This document shows, in pieces, positions 32,344-41,526 of a stretch of 49,913 bases of DNA. The DNA lies in contig RECP01000067.1 in the NCBI GenBank assembly GCA_007693945.1, positions 1 to 49,913 on the forward strand, in the 5' to 3' direction. How positions within the stretch are numbered: position 1 is the first letter of the stretch; every line of letters begins with the position of its first letter. Under the pieces are notes generated by a model. The model was not told the origin of the DNA, ran no database searches, and saw only the letters and a list, made by a program, of their open reading frames with translations. A program made the position numbers and the translations under genes. This DNA comes from Spirochaetaceae bacterium (GTDB lineage: Bacteria > Spirochaetota > Spirochaetia > DSM-27196 > PWMO01).

Positions 32344-33140
32344 TCCGCCTGGAATCGGTCAGCAAAGTGTTCAACCCCGGAACGGTAAACGAGAACACTG
32401 CACTGCGCAACGTTTCGCTGAGTGTGCGCGAAGGTGACTTCATCACGATCATCGGTAGTAACGGGGCCGGCAAGAGCACCCTGCTCAACCTGGTTTCCGG
32501 AACGTTTACGCCATCCGCGGGTAAGGTGTTTGTCAATCAAGCCGATGTGACGCGCCACCCCGAGTACAAGCGAGCTCGCTACATCGGGCGCATCTTTCAG
32601 AATCCGTTGCTCGGTACGGCATCCAACATGAGTCTGGAAGACAACATGACGATCACCTACAGAAAGGGCTTCAAGGGTCCACGAATCAGTCTTAACCACG
32701 CCATGCGTGCTTTCTTCAAGGAGCGCCTTGAACAGCTTGACATGGGGCTCGAGGATAGGTTGAAGGACAACGTCGGACTGCTCTCCGGCGGGCAGCGACA
32801 GGCACTTACTCTGCTGATGATGGTGCTCTCCCAACCGGAGCTCATTCTGCTGGATGAACACACCGCAGCGCTGGATCCAAAGAACGCTCAGATAGTGCTG
32901 GATCTCACGATGCGCTTTGTGGGTCAGTACAAGCTCACCACCATGATGGTTACTCACAACATGCTGCACGCCATCCACTACGGCAATCGCCTGCTCATGA
33001 TGGACAAGGGAGAAATCATCCTGGATGTCGAGGGGGAGGAGAAGACCACCTTGACGGTTGACAAACTGGTGCAGAAGTTTCACGAAATCCGCCGCAGGAC
33101 TTTCGAGAGTGACGAGGTGCTGCTCTCAGAGACTGAGTGA
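32340..33140 (+). CDS. ABC transporter ATP-binding protein (COG1101 type)
   Basis: The 266-residue ATPase has the Walker A motif (GSNGAGKSTLL, about residues 40-50), the signature LLSGGQRQALTL and the Walker B ELILLDEHTAAL, then the H-loop VTHNM. The start ATG overlaps the permease stop (ATGA). With the two preceding genes it forms a complete importer. Confidence 0.92.
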   Translation: MIRLESVSKVFNPGTVNENTALRNVSLSVREGDFITIIGSNGAGKSTLLNLVSGTFTPSAGKVFVNQADVTRHPEYKRARYIGRIFQNPLLGTASNMSLEDNMTITYRKGFKGPRISLNHAMRAFFKERLEQLDMGLEDRLKDNVGLLSGGQRQALTLLMMVLSQPELILLDEHTAALDPKNAQIVLDLTMRFVGQYKLTTMMVTHNMLHAIHYGNRLLMMDKGEIILDVEGEEKTTLTVDKLVQKFHEIRRRTFESDEVLLSETE

Positions 33141-33182
33141 AACTCCCGCCTGACCTCACGCGCCAGGAATAGCTGCCGCCTA

Positions 33183-33211
33183 TTGAAGAACTGCTCGCTT
33201 GCGGGTATATT
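33183..33211 (+). promoter_or_regulatory. Predicted promoter of the EF-G gene
   Basis: TTGAAG (33183-33188), a 17 bp spacer and TATATT (33206-33211). The leader is about 95 nt and includes AAGGAAA before the ATG. Confidence 0.6.
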
Positions 33212-33313
33212 AGGCTCTCGATTTCTCAGAAACCCTCGTTCGTACGGAACGGTCTTTCATCCCCTAAACGATCAACGGAAAGAGACACGAGAGATCAGAT
33301 ACAAGGAAACAAT

Positions 33314-35401
33314 ATGGAGCAACGTGTAGAGAGAATGCGCAATATCGGTATCAGCGCACATATCGATTCCGGAAAGACAACTCTAACCGAACGTATACTG
33401 TTCTACTGTCAGAGGATTCACGCCATTCACGAGGTTCGTGGCAAGGATGGCGTTGGTGCTACGATGGATTCCATGGAGCTGGAGCGCGAGCGCGGCATCA
33501 CCATTCAATCGGCTTCCACCAACGTGACCTGGAAGGATCATGTAATCAACATCATCGACACGCCCGGTCACGTCGATTTCACCATCGAAGTTGAACGTGC
33601 ACTGCGAGTGCTCGACGGCGCTATTCTGGTGCTCGATTCCGTTGGTGGTGTTCAGTCACAAACGTTGACAGTCGACCGGCAGCTCAGCCGGTATAGCGTG
33701 CCTTTTCTGGCGTTTGTCAACAAGTGTGATAGAACCGGTGCCAACCCGGTGCGCGTACGAGACCAGATAGAAGAGAAACTCGGCCACAATGCGGTGCTTA
33801 TGCAGCTGCCGATTGGCCTCGAGGACAGATTTGTCGGCGTGGTGGACCTGGTCTCGATGAGGGCTCACTACTATGAAGGTGAGTTTGGAGAGATCGTGCG
33901 CGACGACGAGATTCCATCCGAGCTTGTGGATCAGGCGCAAAGCTGGCGTGAACGGCTGCTGGACGCCGCCACCATGTTCTCCGATGAACTGGCCGAATCG
34001 TACCTGGAGGGTCACGTAGATCAGAGGACGCTGATCGATGCGGTCCGCAGCGGCACGCTGGCACGGCAGCTGATCCCGGTCTATATGGGCAGCGCGTACA
34101 AGAACAAGGGCGTACAGGGACTGCTCGACGGCGTACTGCGTTATCTGCCGGATCCTTCACAGATGCGCTACACCGCGCTTGATCTCGACAATAACGAAGA
34201 GCCCGTGGAGCTGAAATCGGACCCGACTTTGCCTGCTGTTGCCCTGGCGTTTAAGCTTGAAGAGGGACAGTACGGCCAGCTCACCTACATGCGCATCTAC
34301 CAGGGTGCGATCAGGAAGGGTATGGATTTGTATAACACACGGGCGCGCAAGAAGATCAAAGTCGGTCGTTTGATCCGGATGCACGCCGACAGTACTGCGG
34401 ACATCAATGACGCACGTGCCGGAGATATTGTGGCTATTTTTGGTGTTGAGTGCGCATCGGGAGATACGTTTGTAGCCCCGGATCTGAATTACTCGATGAT
34501 CTCGATGTACGTTCCTAACCCGGTAATCTCGCTGGCGTTGAAAGCGCGCGACAAAGCGTCTGAAGACAACATAGGCAAGGCGTTGAACCGTTTCACCAAA
34601 GAGGATCCCACCTTCCGCAGCTTCGTTGATGCCGAGTCCAATGAGACTATTATTCAGGGGATGGGCGAGCTTCATCTCGAAGTGTACATCGAACGGATGC
34701 GGCGTGAGTATCGTGCCGAGGTTGACACGGGAATGCCGCAGGTTGCCTATCGGGAGGCTATAAGCGTCCGGGCAGATTTTGATTACACTCACAAGAAACA
34801 GACCGGCGGTTCAGGGCAGTTTGCGCGCGTTGCCGGCTTTATTGAACCGCTTGAAGACGGCGAATACGAGTTTGTGGACAATATCAAGGGTGGTGTAATC
34901 CCCAACGATTACATACCGTCATGCGACAAAGGATTCCGAACCGCCATGCAGAAGGGGAGCGTGATCGGGTTTCCGATCGTCGGAGTGCGCGTTACCATCA
35001 ATGATGGCGCGACTCACCCGGTAGACTCGTCGGACATGGCGTTCCAGGCGGCCGCACTCGGCGCATTCCGCAAGACCTATCCGCGGACCAGGCCGATCAT
35101 ACTGGAACCGATCATGAAAGTCTCAGTCGAGGGCCCGACCGAGTATCAGGGCAATGTTTTCGGCAGTCTGAACCAGCGTCGTGGTATCATATTGGCGTCT
35201 TCGGAAGACGGCAATACGTCGACAGTAGAGGCCGAAGTGCCGTTGTCCGAGATGTTCGGGTACTCCACCGTTCTGCGGTCACTGACCCAGGGCAAAGCGG
35301 AGTTCTCGATGGAGTTCCTGAAGTATGGACGTGTACCGCAGAGCATCGCTGAGGAACTCATCAAGAGGTATCAGGAAAGCAGAAACAAGGAGAACAAGTA
35401 G
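33314..35401 (+). CDS. fusA: Translation elongation factor G, mitochondrial/spirochaetal type
   Basis: EF-G drives ribosome translocation. The 695-residue protein has the full five-domain layout: the GTPase P-loop [11 protein letters not shown] (residues about 15-25), [23 protein letters not shown], and the domain IV segment GGSGQFARV. Ser in AHIDSGKT and the NIGISAH start are typical of the EF-G1 group shared by spirochaetes and mitochondria. Spirochaetes usually also carry a second EF-G that acts in recycling, so the copy number in this genome matters. It is followed 2 bp later by a P-loop protein gene. Confidence 0.93.
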   Translation: MEQRVERMRNIGISAHIDSGKTTLTERILFYCQRIHAIHEVRGKDGVGATMDSMELERERGITIQSASTNVTWKDHVINIIDTPGHVDFTIEVERALRVLDGAILVLDSVGGVQSQTLTVDRQLSRYSVPFLAFVNKCDRTGANPVRVRDQIEEKLGHNAVLMQLPIGLEDRFVGVVDLVSMRAHYYEGEFGEIVRDDEIPSELVDQAQSWRERLLDAATMFSDELAESYLEGHVDQRTLIDAVRSGTLARQLIPVYMGSAYKNKGVQGLLDGVLRYLPDPSQMRYTALDLDNNEEPVELKSDPTLPAVALAFKLEEGQYGQLTYMRIYQGAIRKGMDLYNTRARKKIKVGRLIRMHADSTADINDARAGDIVAIFGVECASGDTFVAPDLNYSMISMYVPNPVISLALKARDKASEDNIGKALNRFTKEDPTFRSFVDAESNETIIQGMGELHLEVYIERMRREYRAEVDTGMPQVAYREAISVRADFDYTHKKQTGGSGQFARVAGFIEPLEDGEYEFVDNIKGGVIPNDYIPSCDKGFRTAMQKGSVIGFPIVGVRVTINDGATHPVDSSDMAFQAAALGAFRKTYPRTRPIILEPIMKVSVEGPTEYQGNVFGSLNQRRGIILASSEDGNTSTVEAEVPLSEMFGYSTVLRSLTQGKAEFSMEFLKYGRVPQSIAEELIKRYQESRNKENK

Positions 35402-35403
35402 CC

Positions 35404-36111
35404 ATGCTGAAAGAGGAGCTGGTACGCCGCAGCCCGCTGCGCATACTCGAGCAATCGATTCAGGGAGGGCTGGGAGCAGGCAATATCGGTGTCATCGCCT
35501 CGCGCAAGGGCGTCGGCAAGACCGCCTGTCTTGTCCATATTGCCACCGATACCCTGTTGCAGGGAAAGCACGTTATTCACGTGAGTTTCGCGTCGCGTAC
35601 CGATCATATCATCAGCTGGTACGAAGACATCTACCGCGAAATAGCGCGTAAGCGTGAGTTGGAGAACGAGATGCAGGTGCACGACGAACTCGTGAAGCAC
35701 CGGGTTGTCATGAATTTTTCTCAGCACGGAGTCGAGGCGGAACAGTTGCTTCAAAGTCTGCGCGCGATGATCGTTCACGGCGGGTTCTCGGCCGACATTA
35801 TCATGATAGACGGCTACGACTTTCGTTCGGGTCGGCCCGAAAGCCTGGCCGCTATCAAGGCGTTTGCGCAGGAGCTGGGGATCGTGGTCTGGTTCAGCGC
35901 TACCGTGCACCGCGAGGAGCCTCAGGTTGACGAACACGGAGTTCCGCAGGTGCTGAGCCGCTACGCCGAGCATATCAGTGTATTGATCACGCTTGCACCG
36001 GTTGAGGATCGTGTGCAACTCAAGCTGGTGAAGGAGCACGAGCGTTACGTGCAGGAGGAACTGTCCCTGATACTCGATGCGCGTACGCTCCTGATTGCCG
36101 AGTCCGAGTAG
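35404..36111 (+). CDS. RecA/DnaB-fold P-loop protein, function unknown
   Basis: The 235-residue protein has a Walker A-like loop SRKGVGKTA at residues 33-41 and a hydrophobic strand ending in Asp (IIMIDGYDF, about residue 137-145) as Walker B, in the order seen in KaiC/DnaB/RadA-type ATPases. The first loop residue is Ser where Gly or Ala is usual. It starts 2 bp after the EF-G stop, so the two are co-transcribed and probably coupled. I do not know an assigned function; a link to translation or ribosome rescue is suggested only by position. Confidence 0.72.
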   Translation: MLKEELVRRSPLRILEQSIQGGLGAGNIGVIASRKGVGKTACLVHIATDTLLQGKHVIHVSFASRTDHIISWYEDIYREIARKRELENEMQVHDELVKHRVVMNFSQHGVEAEQLLQSLRAMIVHGGFSADIIMIDGYDFRSGRPESLAAIKAFAQELGIVVWFSATVHREEPQVDEHGVPQVLSRYAEHISVLITLAPVEDRVQLKLVKEHERYVQEELSLILDARTLLIAESE

Positions 36112-36137
36112 ACCGTCCGTACGGCGGTCGTGCGTTT
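36111..36137 (+). terminator. Possible terminator between convergent genes
   Basis: GACCG-T-CCGTACGG-CGGTC forms a compact hairpin followed by GTGCGTTTTC. It lies between the P-loop gene stop and the nth stop. Confidence 0.4.
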
Positions 36138-36145
36138 TCAGCTGC

Positions 36146-36823
36146 TCAACGAGCGCGCGTCACGCCGGTTCGCGGGCAGCCGTGTGTCACCGGGCAGCGA
36201 CTGCACCATGGAGACTGCGGAGTACAGATCTGCTGCCCGAACAACACCAGCACTTCATTGACCGCGACCCACCATTCGCCGGGTAGAACTTTCTGCAACT
36301 CGAACTCGCTCTGCTGCGGTGTGCGTGTCGCTATCCACCCCAGCCGGTTGGCAATCCGGTGCACATGGGTGTCGACGCAGATTGCGGCGATACCGTATCC
36401 GAGTCCCAGTACGAGATTGGCGGTCTTGCGCCCTACACCCGGCAGCGCCGTGAGCTGCTCGAGCGAGGCGGGTACCGTGCCACCGTGTTGTTGCTGCACG
36501 ATACCAGCAACCTGTCGAATACTGTGGGCCTTGGTGCGGTAGAAGCCCGCCGGATAGATTGCTGCCGCTATCTGTTCCTCGCTCAAGCGTGCCATGGTCT
36601 CCGGCGTCTGAGCCAGCTCGAAGAGCCGTTCGGCCGCTGCCAGCGTCACTTCATCGCGGGTGCGCAGGGATATCATCGTGGATACCAGAATCCGGAAAGG
36701 ATCGCGTGAAGTGACCGCGACCATGGAAACGGAAGGCAGCGGAGACTGGCCCAGAGAGCTGCGAATAGCAGCCAAAACAGTTGCGGGATCAGTCTTCGAG
36801 GTCTTCGTCTTCGAGGTCATCAT
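36146..36823 (-). CDS. nth: Endonuclease III (DNA glycosylase/AP lyase)
   Basis: Endonuclease III removes oxidised pyrimidines. The 225-residue protein carries the helix-hairpin-helix with catalytic Lys in LPGVGRKTAN and the Asp in VDTHVHR, and the C-terminal FeS loop C-x6-C-x2-C-x5-C (CTPQSPWCSRCPVTHGC). The start is uncertain: ATG 36823 and 36820 overlap the end of carD by about 30 bp, and no clear ribosome site is seen, suggesting coupling to carD translation. Confidence 0.9.
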   Translation of the reverse strand: MMTSKTKTSKTDPATVLAAIRSSLGQSPLPSVSMVAVTSRDPFRILVSTMISLRTRDEVTLAAAERLFELAQTPETMARLSEEQIAAAIYPAGFYRTKAHSIRQVAGIVQQQHGGTVPASLEQLTALPGVGRKTANLVLGLGYGIAAICVDTHVHRIANRLGWIATRTPQQSEFELQKVLPGEWWVAVNEVLVLFGQQICTPQSPWCSRCPVTHGCPRTGVTRAR

Positions 36824-37379
36824 CAGGCGGGGCCGCAGCCGCCTTTTCCGCCGAGGCTTTGGCGCTGCGGCGCGCTTCAGTTTCGAGCCGCTCGAAGACC
36901 ATCGTTTCCACATCCGTTTTGGATTTCTTCAGCGAGAACGAGACCTCGTCCACCAGTAGCCTGAGCGCATTGTCAAACAGCTTACGCTCGAGTATCGGCA
37001 GCTCCTTGATCTTGCTGCGATGATACAGCGTGCGCACGACGGTGGCTATATCGAAAACGCTACCCTGCTTGAGCAGGTCAAGGTTCATCTGGTACCGCAT
37101 CTTCCAGTCCGCCGGGATCGCTTCGTACTCTTCAGATATCAGTTTCAGCGCACCTTCGGCGTCTTTTCTGGGCACAATCGCGCGAATCCCGAGCTCCTCG
37201 GCCTTATCAACCGGAACCATAACGGTCATGTCGGTAACTTCAAGATAGATAACGTAATAGAGCAGCTTCTTCTCTTTGAACTCGCGCCGCTCGATCGAAA
37301 GGATCTGACCTACGCCCTGCAGCGGATATACCACCTGTTGCTTTTCCTTGAACGTGGTGGTCTTCTTGGTTTGTTTCAT
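36789..37379 (-). CDS. carD: CarD-family transcriptional regulator
   Basis: CarD binds the RNA polymerase beta subunit and stabilises open complexes. The 196-residue protein has the N-terminal Tudor-like domain (VVYPLQGVGQILSIERREF, residues about 16-70) and the helical DNA-binding part containing WKMRYQMNLDLLKQGSVFDIA. The C-terminus ends in a low-complexity acidic tail (DDDLEDEDLED). The ATG at 37379 lies exactly 7 nt after a strong -10 box, so the mRNA is predicted to be leaderless. Confidence 0.9.
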   Translation of the reverse strand: MKQTKKTTTFKEKQQVVYPLQGVGQILSIERREFKEKKLLYYVIYLEVTDMTVMVPVDKAEELGIRAIVPRKDAEGALKLISEEYEAIPADWKMRYQMNLDLLKQGSVFDIATVVRTLYHRSKIKELPILERKLFDNALRLLVDEVSFSLKKSKTDVETMVFERLETEARRSAKASAEKAAAAPPDDDLEDEDLED

Positions 37380-37386
37380 CCGCACG

Positions 37387-37415
37387 AATATAACAGATGG
37401 TACCTTTTTGGTCAA
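37387..37415 (-). promoter_or_regulatory. Strong predicted leaderless promoter of carD
   Basis: On the minus strand TTGACC (37415-37410), a 17 bp spacer and TATATT (37392-37387), with the ATG 7 nt downstream and no Shine-Dalgarno sequence. Confidence 0.75.
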
Positions 37416-37471
37416 AGGGCCTCAGGAAATGCTCCCGCCCGCTCGTCTACCGCATCGCGGCCGTACGGGGA

Positions 37472-39055
37472 TCAGCGCCGGTAACGCACCACGCCGGGTG
37501 CCGGCGTGATCCCCAGCAGTCGCAGGTGTTTGAACGGATGGATGTCGAGCGGATTGGGGAACCACCCGTCGACTATCGAAAGATCGATCAGGTTGACCGC
37601 CGGTGAATGGCTGATCGGCAGCACCACCGCTGTCTCCAGCAGCATGCGTTCAGCGCGGCTCAATTTCTCGAAGCGCTCGCTACCCCGCAGTGCAGCGCCG
37701 TTGCGCACTATCCGATCATAGTCGGCGTTCGCAAACCCGGACTCGTTCAGATTGCTACGGGAGGTCCACATCTGCAGAAAGGTGAGCGGATCGGCAAAAT
37801 CCCCTATCCAGCTGACGGTCGCAACAGTGTAGTGACGGTCCTGCGACAACGAGTCGAAGTAGTCCGGATATTCGATCTCCTCCACGCGGGAGACCAGCCC
37901 GAGATACTCCTGCCAGCTCTCGCGCATCAGATTGGCAACCCGGTGGCTCTCGATTCCGCCGGGGATTCTCAGTACCGGCTGTGGCAGTCCCCGGCCTTCG
38001 GGATAACCGGCCTGATCAAGCAGCTCGAATGCTTCATCGAGATCCTGTTCCGCAATACCGGTCACCTCAGGGTATCCGGGGATCAGCGGCACTAATGTTG
38101 CAGTGGGGGCGAAGTGCAGTTCCGGGTCGCGTATTTGATCCCACGGCAGGAGCAGCGCCAGGGATCGTCTGATGCGGGGGTCGTCCCACGGCTCCCGATC
38201 GGCAACAAAGAAATAGTACGATGTGGCAAACATCGGATTGACGACAATGCTACGCGGCTGCGCCACCTGGTCAAGAGACATTCCGCCGGCGACCCAGTGA
38301 ACGGCCCCGTCGTTGAATGCCCGTGTTGTCTGTTCGTAGTCGTCGCTGAATACAAACCGCAGGCGCGGCACGCGCACGTTGCGGCGGTCCCAATAGCGCT
38401 CGTTACGCGTCAGGACCATCTCATGCGCGTTGTGATCGATGATGCGGAACGGACCGTTTCCGATAATCTCGTCTCCCTGCTCCCAGTTTCCTTCCGCGAG
38501 CATCCGGGGGTGCACGGGTACGAAGCTGTGGTGTGCCAGTATATCGAGAAAATGCGGTGCCGGGCGTTCCAGCTCGACTTCGAGCAGGCTATCGTCCACC
38601 GCCCGCACACCGACACTGCGTGGATCGGGGTTCTCGCCGCTGCGGTACTGCTCGGCGCCCAGAATAACGTCGAACATGAATGAATACGCCGACTCGGATT
38701 GCGGGTCAAGCAGCGCCAGCCAGGTGTCGCGGAAATGCGCGGCCTTCACGCGGTCGCCGTTCCAGTAGCGGGCGTTCTCCCGCAGATGAAACCTGTAGAC
38801 GGTCCCTTGCGGGTTGATATCCCAGCTTCGAGCCACACCAGGCACCGCGCGCACCGTAAGCGGATGATAGCCGACCAGACCCTCGTAGACGGCGGTGTAG
38901 ATCTGCGCTTCGGTGGAGGTGAACGTCTCAATGGGATTGAACCGGATCCTTGACGGCAGGAAGCTGACAACAAACTCGGTCTCGCCCGCGCCGGCCCAGG
39001 TCAGCGAGCAGACCAGTACAACAACGGCAAGCACGCTCTTCTTGATACGCTGCAT
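37472..39055 (-). CDS. Family 5 (OppA-like) extracellular solute-binding protein
   Basis: The 527-residue protein has a signal peptide (SVLAVVVLVCSLTWAGAGETE) and the SBP_bac_5 fold. It contains YTAVYEGLVGYHPLTV, the family signature around AARYWNGDRVKAAHFRDTW, and NPMFATSYYFFV. No permease or ATPase gene is adjacent, so it is an orphan binding protein for peptides or similar ligands. No lipobox cysteine is present at the cleavage site. Two GTG codons (39061, 39058) precede the ATG and could be used by a leaderless transcript. Confidence 0.85.
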   Translation of the reverse strand: MQRIKKSVLAVVVLVCSLTWAGAGETEFVVSFLPSRIRFNPIETFTSTEAQIYTAVYEGLVGYHPLTVRAVPGVARSWDINPQGTVYRFHLRENARYWNGDRVKAAHFRDTWLALLDPQSESAYSFMFDVILGAEQYRSGENPDPRSVGVRAVDDSLLEVELERPAPHFLDILAHHSFVPVHPRMLAEGNWEQGDEIIGNGPFRIIDHNAHEMVLTRNERYWDRRNVRVPRLRFVFSDDYEQTTRAFNDGAVHWVAGGMSLDQVAQPRSIVVNPMFATSYYFFVADREPWDDPRIRRSLALLLPWDQIRDPELHFAPTATLVPLIPGYPEVTGIAEQDLDEAFELLDQAGYPEGRGLPQPVLRIPGGIESHRVANLMRESWQEYLGLVSRVEEIEYPDYFDSLSQDRHYTVATVSWIGDFADPLTFLQMWTSRSNLNESGFANADYDRIVRNGAALRGSERFEKLSRAERMLLETAVVLPISHSPAVNLIDLSIVDGWFPNPLDIHPFKHLRLLGITPAPGVVRYRR

Positions 39056-39064
39056 CACCACGTC

Positions 39065-39093
39065 AGTATAACAGCAGTTTCTGTCTCTGAGAA
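39065..39093 (-). promoter_or_regulatory. Predicted promoter of the OppA-like gene
   Basis: On the minus strand TTCTCA (39093-39088), a 17 bp spacer and TATACT (39070-39065), 9 nt before ATG 39055 (6 nt before GTG 39058). Confidence 0.5.
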
Positions 39094-39118
39094 TGCCCGT
39101 GTCCTGCCGCAGCTTCCT

Positions 39119-40276
39119 TCATGGCGCGCGCCGCAGGAAGGCGCCCAGTCGCGCCAGGCCCTCCTGCAGCGCTTGCGGCCGTTTGAGAAAACTCAGTACC
39201 ACAAAGCCGTCCTCGGGCAGGCCGTAGAGGTAGCCCGGATGCAGGTGGACTCCGGTACGGCGCAGCAGATGCAGCGCGAACTGTTCGTCATCCTGCGGCG
39301 GCAACAAACGCGCGACCGCGTGAACCCCGGCGGTCGGGCGCTGGAGCTGCAAGCGGGGCATATCGGCGATTGCATCAAGCAGAATCCGGCGACGTTCCGT
39401 CAGGTCACGGCGCAACTCGCTGCGGAAGGAGTCTCCGCAGCCAAAGAGGATCGGCAGCAACTGCTGCGAGAGCCAGGAACAGCTCAGATACATGTCATTG
39501 GCGAGCTCGAGTCTACCGATTGCCCGGCGGACTTTGCGCGGAGGGCCGGTCACCGAGATCCAGCTCAGTTTGAGATCGGGAGAAGCGAAGAGCTTGGAAA
39601 CACCGTTGATGGTGAACACTACTACCCCGGCCTCGGCAGCGCGTGCCATCGGTCTCGGCAGCGATTCGATATCGTAGAGCAGGTCACTGAAGACTTCATC
39701 GCAGATCAACGCCAGGTTGTATTGAGCGCAGAACGCGAGCACGATGTCGATTTCGGCTTCGGTCGCCACCTGCCCGGTCGGATTGTTGGGAGATATGAGC
39801 ACCAGGAAGCGCGTCTGCGGCTTGAATGCCTGCGCCAGCGCACCGGCATCGATGCGGAAGCGTTCCATGATAAGCGTTTGATAGAAGCTTGGTACCAGGC
39901 GCATATACGTAGCAACGTGCTCGAACAGAGGGTAACCCGGCAGCGGCAGCGCGACACCGTCACCGCTATCCGCAAGCGCCTGAAAGAGCAGACTGTAACA
40001 CTCCGACGCCGACGCGGTGATGATTACGTTTTCCGGATCGACCGGTACGCCGCAGACGCTGTAGAATTCGGCTATGCTGCGACGCGCAGCAGGTAAACCC
40101 TTGGACTGCGGCTGATAGCGTCGTTGCCGCAGCCGGCGGGACGCCTCTTCGATCAGGGGTTCGGCGGGAAAGCAGAGGCCGTTACGGTGGAAGTTGGTGT
40201 CGATCAGGTCGATGAGGCGTCCGGCGTTTTCCGCGGCTCTGCGCTCCAGCTCGAGGGGGGTGACGTTTGATTCCAT
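39119..40276 (-). CDS. Class I/II PLP-dependent aminotransferase
   Basis: The 385-residue fold-type I enzyme has the NNPTG segment at 164-168, Asp193 ([12 protein letters not shown]) and the PLP Lys228 in [16 protein letters not shown]. It resembles the MalY/aspartate aminotransferase-like group. No pathway neighbour identifies the amino acid. The start at ATG 40276 is 12 nt after a -10 box with no Shine-Dalgarno. The divergent thioredoxin-like gene shares the promoter region. Confidence 0.85.
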   Translation of the reverse strand: MESNVTPLELERRAAENAGRLIDLIDTNFHRNGLCFPAEPLIEEASRRLRQRRYQPQSKGLPAARRSIAEFYSVCGVPVDPENVIITASASECYSLLFQALADSGDGVALPLPGYPLFEHVATYMRLVPSFYQTLIMERFRIDAGALAQAFKPQTRFLVLISPNNPTGQVATEAEIDIVLAFCAQYNLALICDEVFSDLLYDIESLPRPMARAAEAGVVVFTINGVSKLFASPDLKLSWISVTGPPRKVRRAIGRLELANDMYLSCSWLSQQLLPILFGCGDSFRSELRRDLTERRRILLDAIADMPRLQLQRPTAGVHAVARLLPPQDDEQFALHLLRRTGVHLHPGYLYGLPEDGFVVLSFLKRPQALQEGLARLGAFLRRAP

Positions 40277-40288
40277 GGCAGCCTACCG

Positions 40289-40318
40289 ATTGTAGCACTG
40301 CTGCGGCACCTTGCCCAA
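40289..40318 (-). promoter_or_regulatory. Predicted promoter of the aminotransferase gene
   Basis: On the minus strand TTGGGC (40318-40313), an 18 bp spacer and TACAAT (40294-40289). The -35 overlaps that of the divergent thioredoxin-like gene. Confidence 0.55.
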
Positions 40319-40339
40319 TCGCCTTCGCACCGCTACTCT
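40311..40339 (+). promoter_or_regulatory. Predicted leaderless promoter of the thioredoxin-like gene
   Basis: TTGCCC (40311-40316), a 17 bp spacer and TACTCT (40334-40339). ATG 40346 follows after only 6 nt. Confidence 0.5.
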
Positions 40340-40345
40340 TGCTTC

Positions 40346-40798
40346 ATGAAACGTCTGCAACTGCTATGTCTGATTGTTACCGTTGCGCTTATTGCTCCGG
40401 CGTTGCCTGCCGCAGCCGACATCTACTCATGGGAAACCGACATTGAGGCCGCCCTGGTCCGGGCCGAGCGTGAAGACCGCGTAGTGTTTGCGTACTTCGC
40501 CGGGTCGGACTGGTGTGGATGGTGCGCACGCCTCCAGGCGGAGGTACTCGATACTCAGCTCTTCAGAGATTTTGCGCGTCGCTATGTGGTGCCGCTGTTG
40601 ATAGATTTCCCGCGCGAACTGCCTCAAACCGGGGAGCAGCAGCTGGCCAATCGTGTGCTGGCGCGGCAATTCGGGGTTACCGGCTTTCCGACTATCGTGA
40701 TCCTGGATTCGCGTGGGGGCGAGATCCACCGAACCGGTTACGCTGCCGGAGGAGCCGGCAACTACGTGAGTTTGCTTATGCCGTACGTTCGGCACTGA
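40346..40798 (+). CDS. Exported thioredoxin-fold protein with CGWC motif
   Basis: The 150-residue protein has a signal peptide ([19 protein letters not shown]) and a thioredoxin_7/DUF255-like domain with the redox motif W-C-G-W-C at about residues 56-60 and the cis-proline in GFPT. It is likely a periplasmic disulfide reductase or isomerase. The stop overlaps the start of the following methyltransferase gene (TGATG), so the two are coupled. Confidence 0.85.
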   Translation: MKRLQLLCLIVTVALIAPALPAAADIYSWETDIEAALVRAEREDRVVFAYFAGSDWCGWCARLQAEVLDTQLFRDFARRYVVPLLIDFPRELPQTGEQQLANRVLARQFGVTGFPTIVILDSRGGEIHRTGYAAGGAGNYVSLLMPYVRH

Positions 40799-41493
40799 TG
40801 GTTGTTCCCGTGAAGCGCTATCCGCCGGGCTACGGGGTCGTAGAGCCGGTCGCCGATTATCGGCCGTGGGACGTCGATACGGCTTTCAGGGACATATATC
40901 ACGCCGTAACGGCACACACCAAGGTGGACATATATCGCTGTTACGCGCTGTGGCGCTACGCGGCGCAGACTGCTGCCCTGCAGGGCGACCTGCTCGAGGT
41001 CGGGGTCTGGCGTGGAGGCAGTGCCGCGGTGCTGGCTGCGGCGTTGCGCCATTTCGGTGTGACCGACAAGACGATCTACCTTGCCGACACCTTTTGTGGC
41101 GTGGTCAAGGCCGGGCCGCGGGATGACTACTACAAAGGTGGAGAACACGCCGACGCGTCGGCTGACACTGTTCACGAGCTGTTCGCCCGCCTGGAGATTG
41201 ACCACTACCGACTGCTCTGCGGCGTGTTCCCTGATCAGACGGCGCACCAGATTCCCGCCGGCACCACGTTCAGTTTCTGCCACGTTGACGTCGACGTGTA
41301 CCAGTCCGCGCGCGACGCCTGCGATTGGGTCTGGCCGCGGTTGACGCCCGGCGGAATGGTAGTCTATGACGATTATGGCTTCTACGGCTGCGAAGGCGTC
41401 ACAGCGGCGGGCAATGAGGAGTTCGCCAGGCCGGACCGGATTGTGACTCATAATCTGAACGGCCAGTGCGTGCTGGTCAGAATCTCGCCTTGA
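40798..41493 (+). CDS. TylF/MycF-type O-methyltransferase
   Basis: The 231-residue protein belongs to the macrocin O-methyltransferase (TylF) group of SAM-dependent enzymes. The SAM-binding motif is LLEVGVWRGGSA, the metal-site region is CHVDVDVYQS, and YDDYGFYGCEGVT follows. These enzymes methylate sugar hydroxyls, and relatives are common in glycan and polysaccharide loci. The start ATG 40798 overlaps the previous stop. No glycan genes are adjacent, so the acceptor is unknown. Confidence 0.85.
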   Translation: MVVPVKRYPPGYGVVEPVADYRPWDVDTAFRDIYHAVTAHTKVDIYRCYALWRYAAQTAALQGDLLEVGVWRGGSAAVLAAALRHFGVTDKTIYLADTFCGVVKAGPRDDYYKGGEHADASADTVHELFARLEIDHYRLLCGVFPDQTAHQIPAGTTFSFCHVDVDVYQSARDACDWVWPRLTPGGMVVYDDYGFYGCEGVTAAGNEEFARPDRIVTHNLNGQCVLVRISP

Positions 41494-41518
41494 AACTTCG
41501 CTGGAAGCTCGCTACACT
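41490..41518 (+). promoter_or_regulatory. Predicted leaderless promoter of the lytic transglycosylase gene
   Basis: TTGAAA (41490-41495), a 17 bp spacer and TACACT (41513-41518). The GTG start at 41527 is 8 nt downstream, with no Shine-Dalgarno. Confidence 0.65.
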
Positions 41519-41526
41519 CGGCCATT

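Noticed and set aside
37459-37470. GGCCGTACGGGG identical to the start of the family A element end
   Set aside because: Only 12 bp match, next to the stop codon of the OppA-like gene, with no other half and no extension of the terminal repeat.
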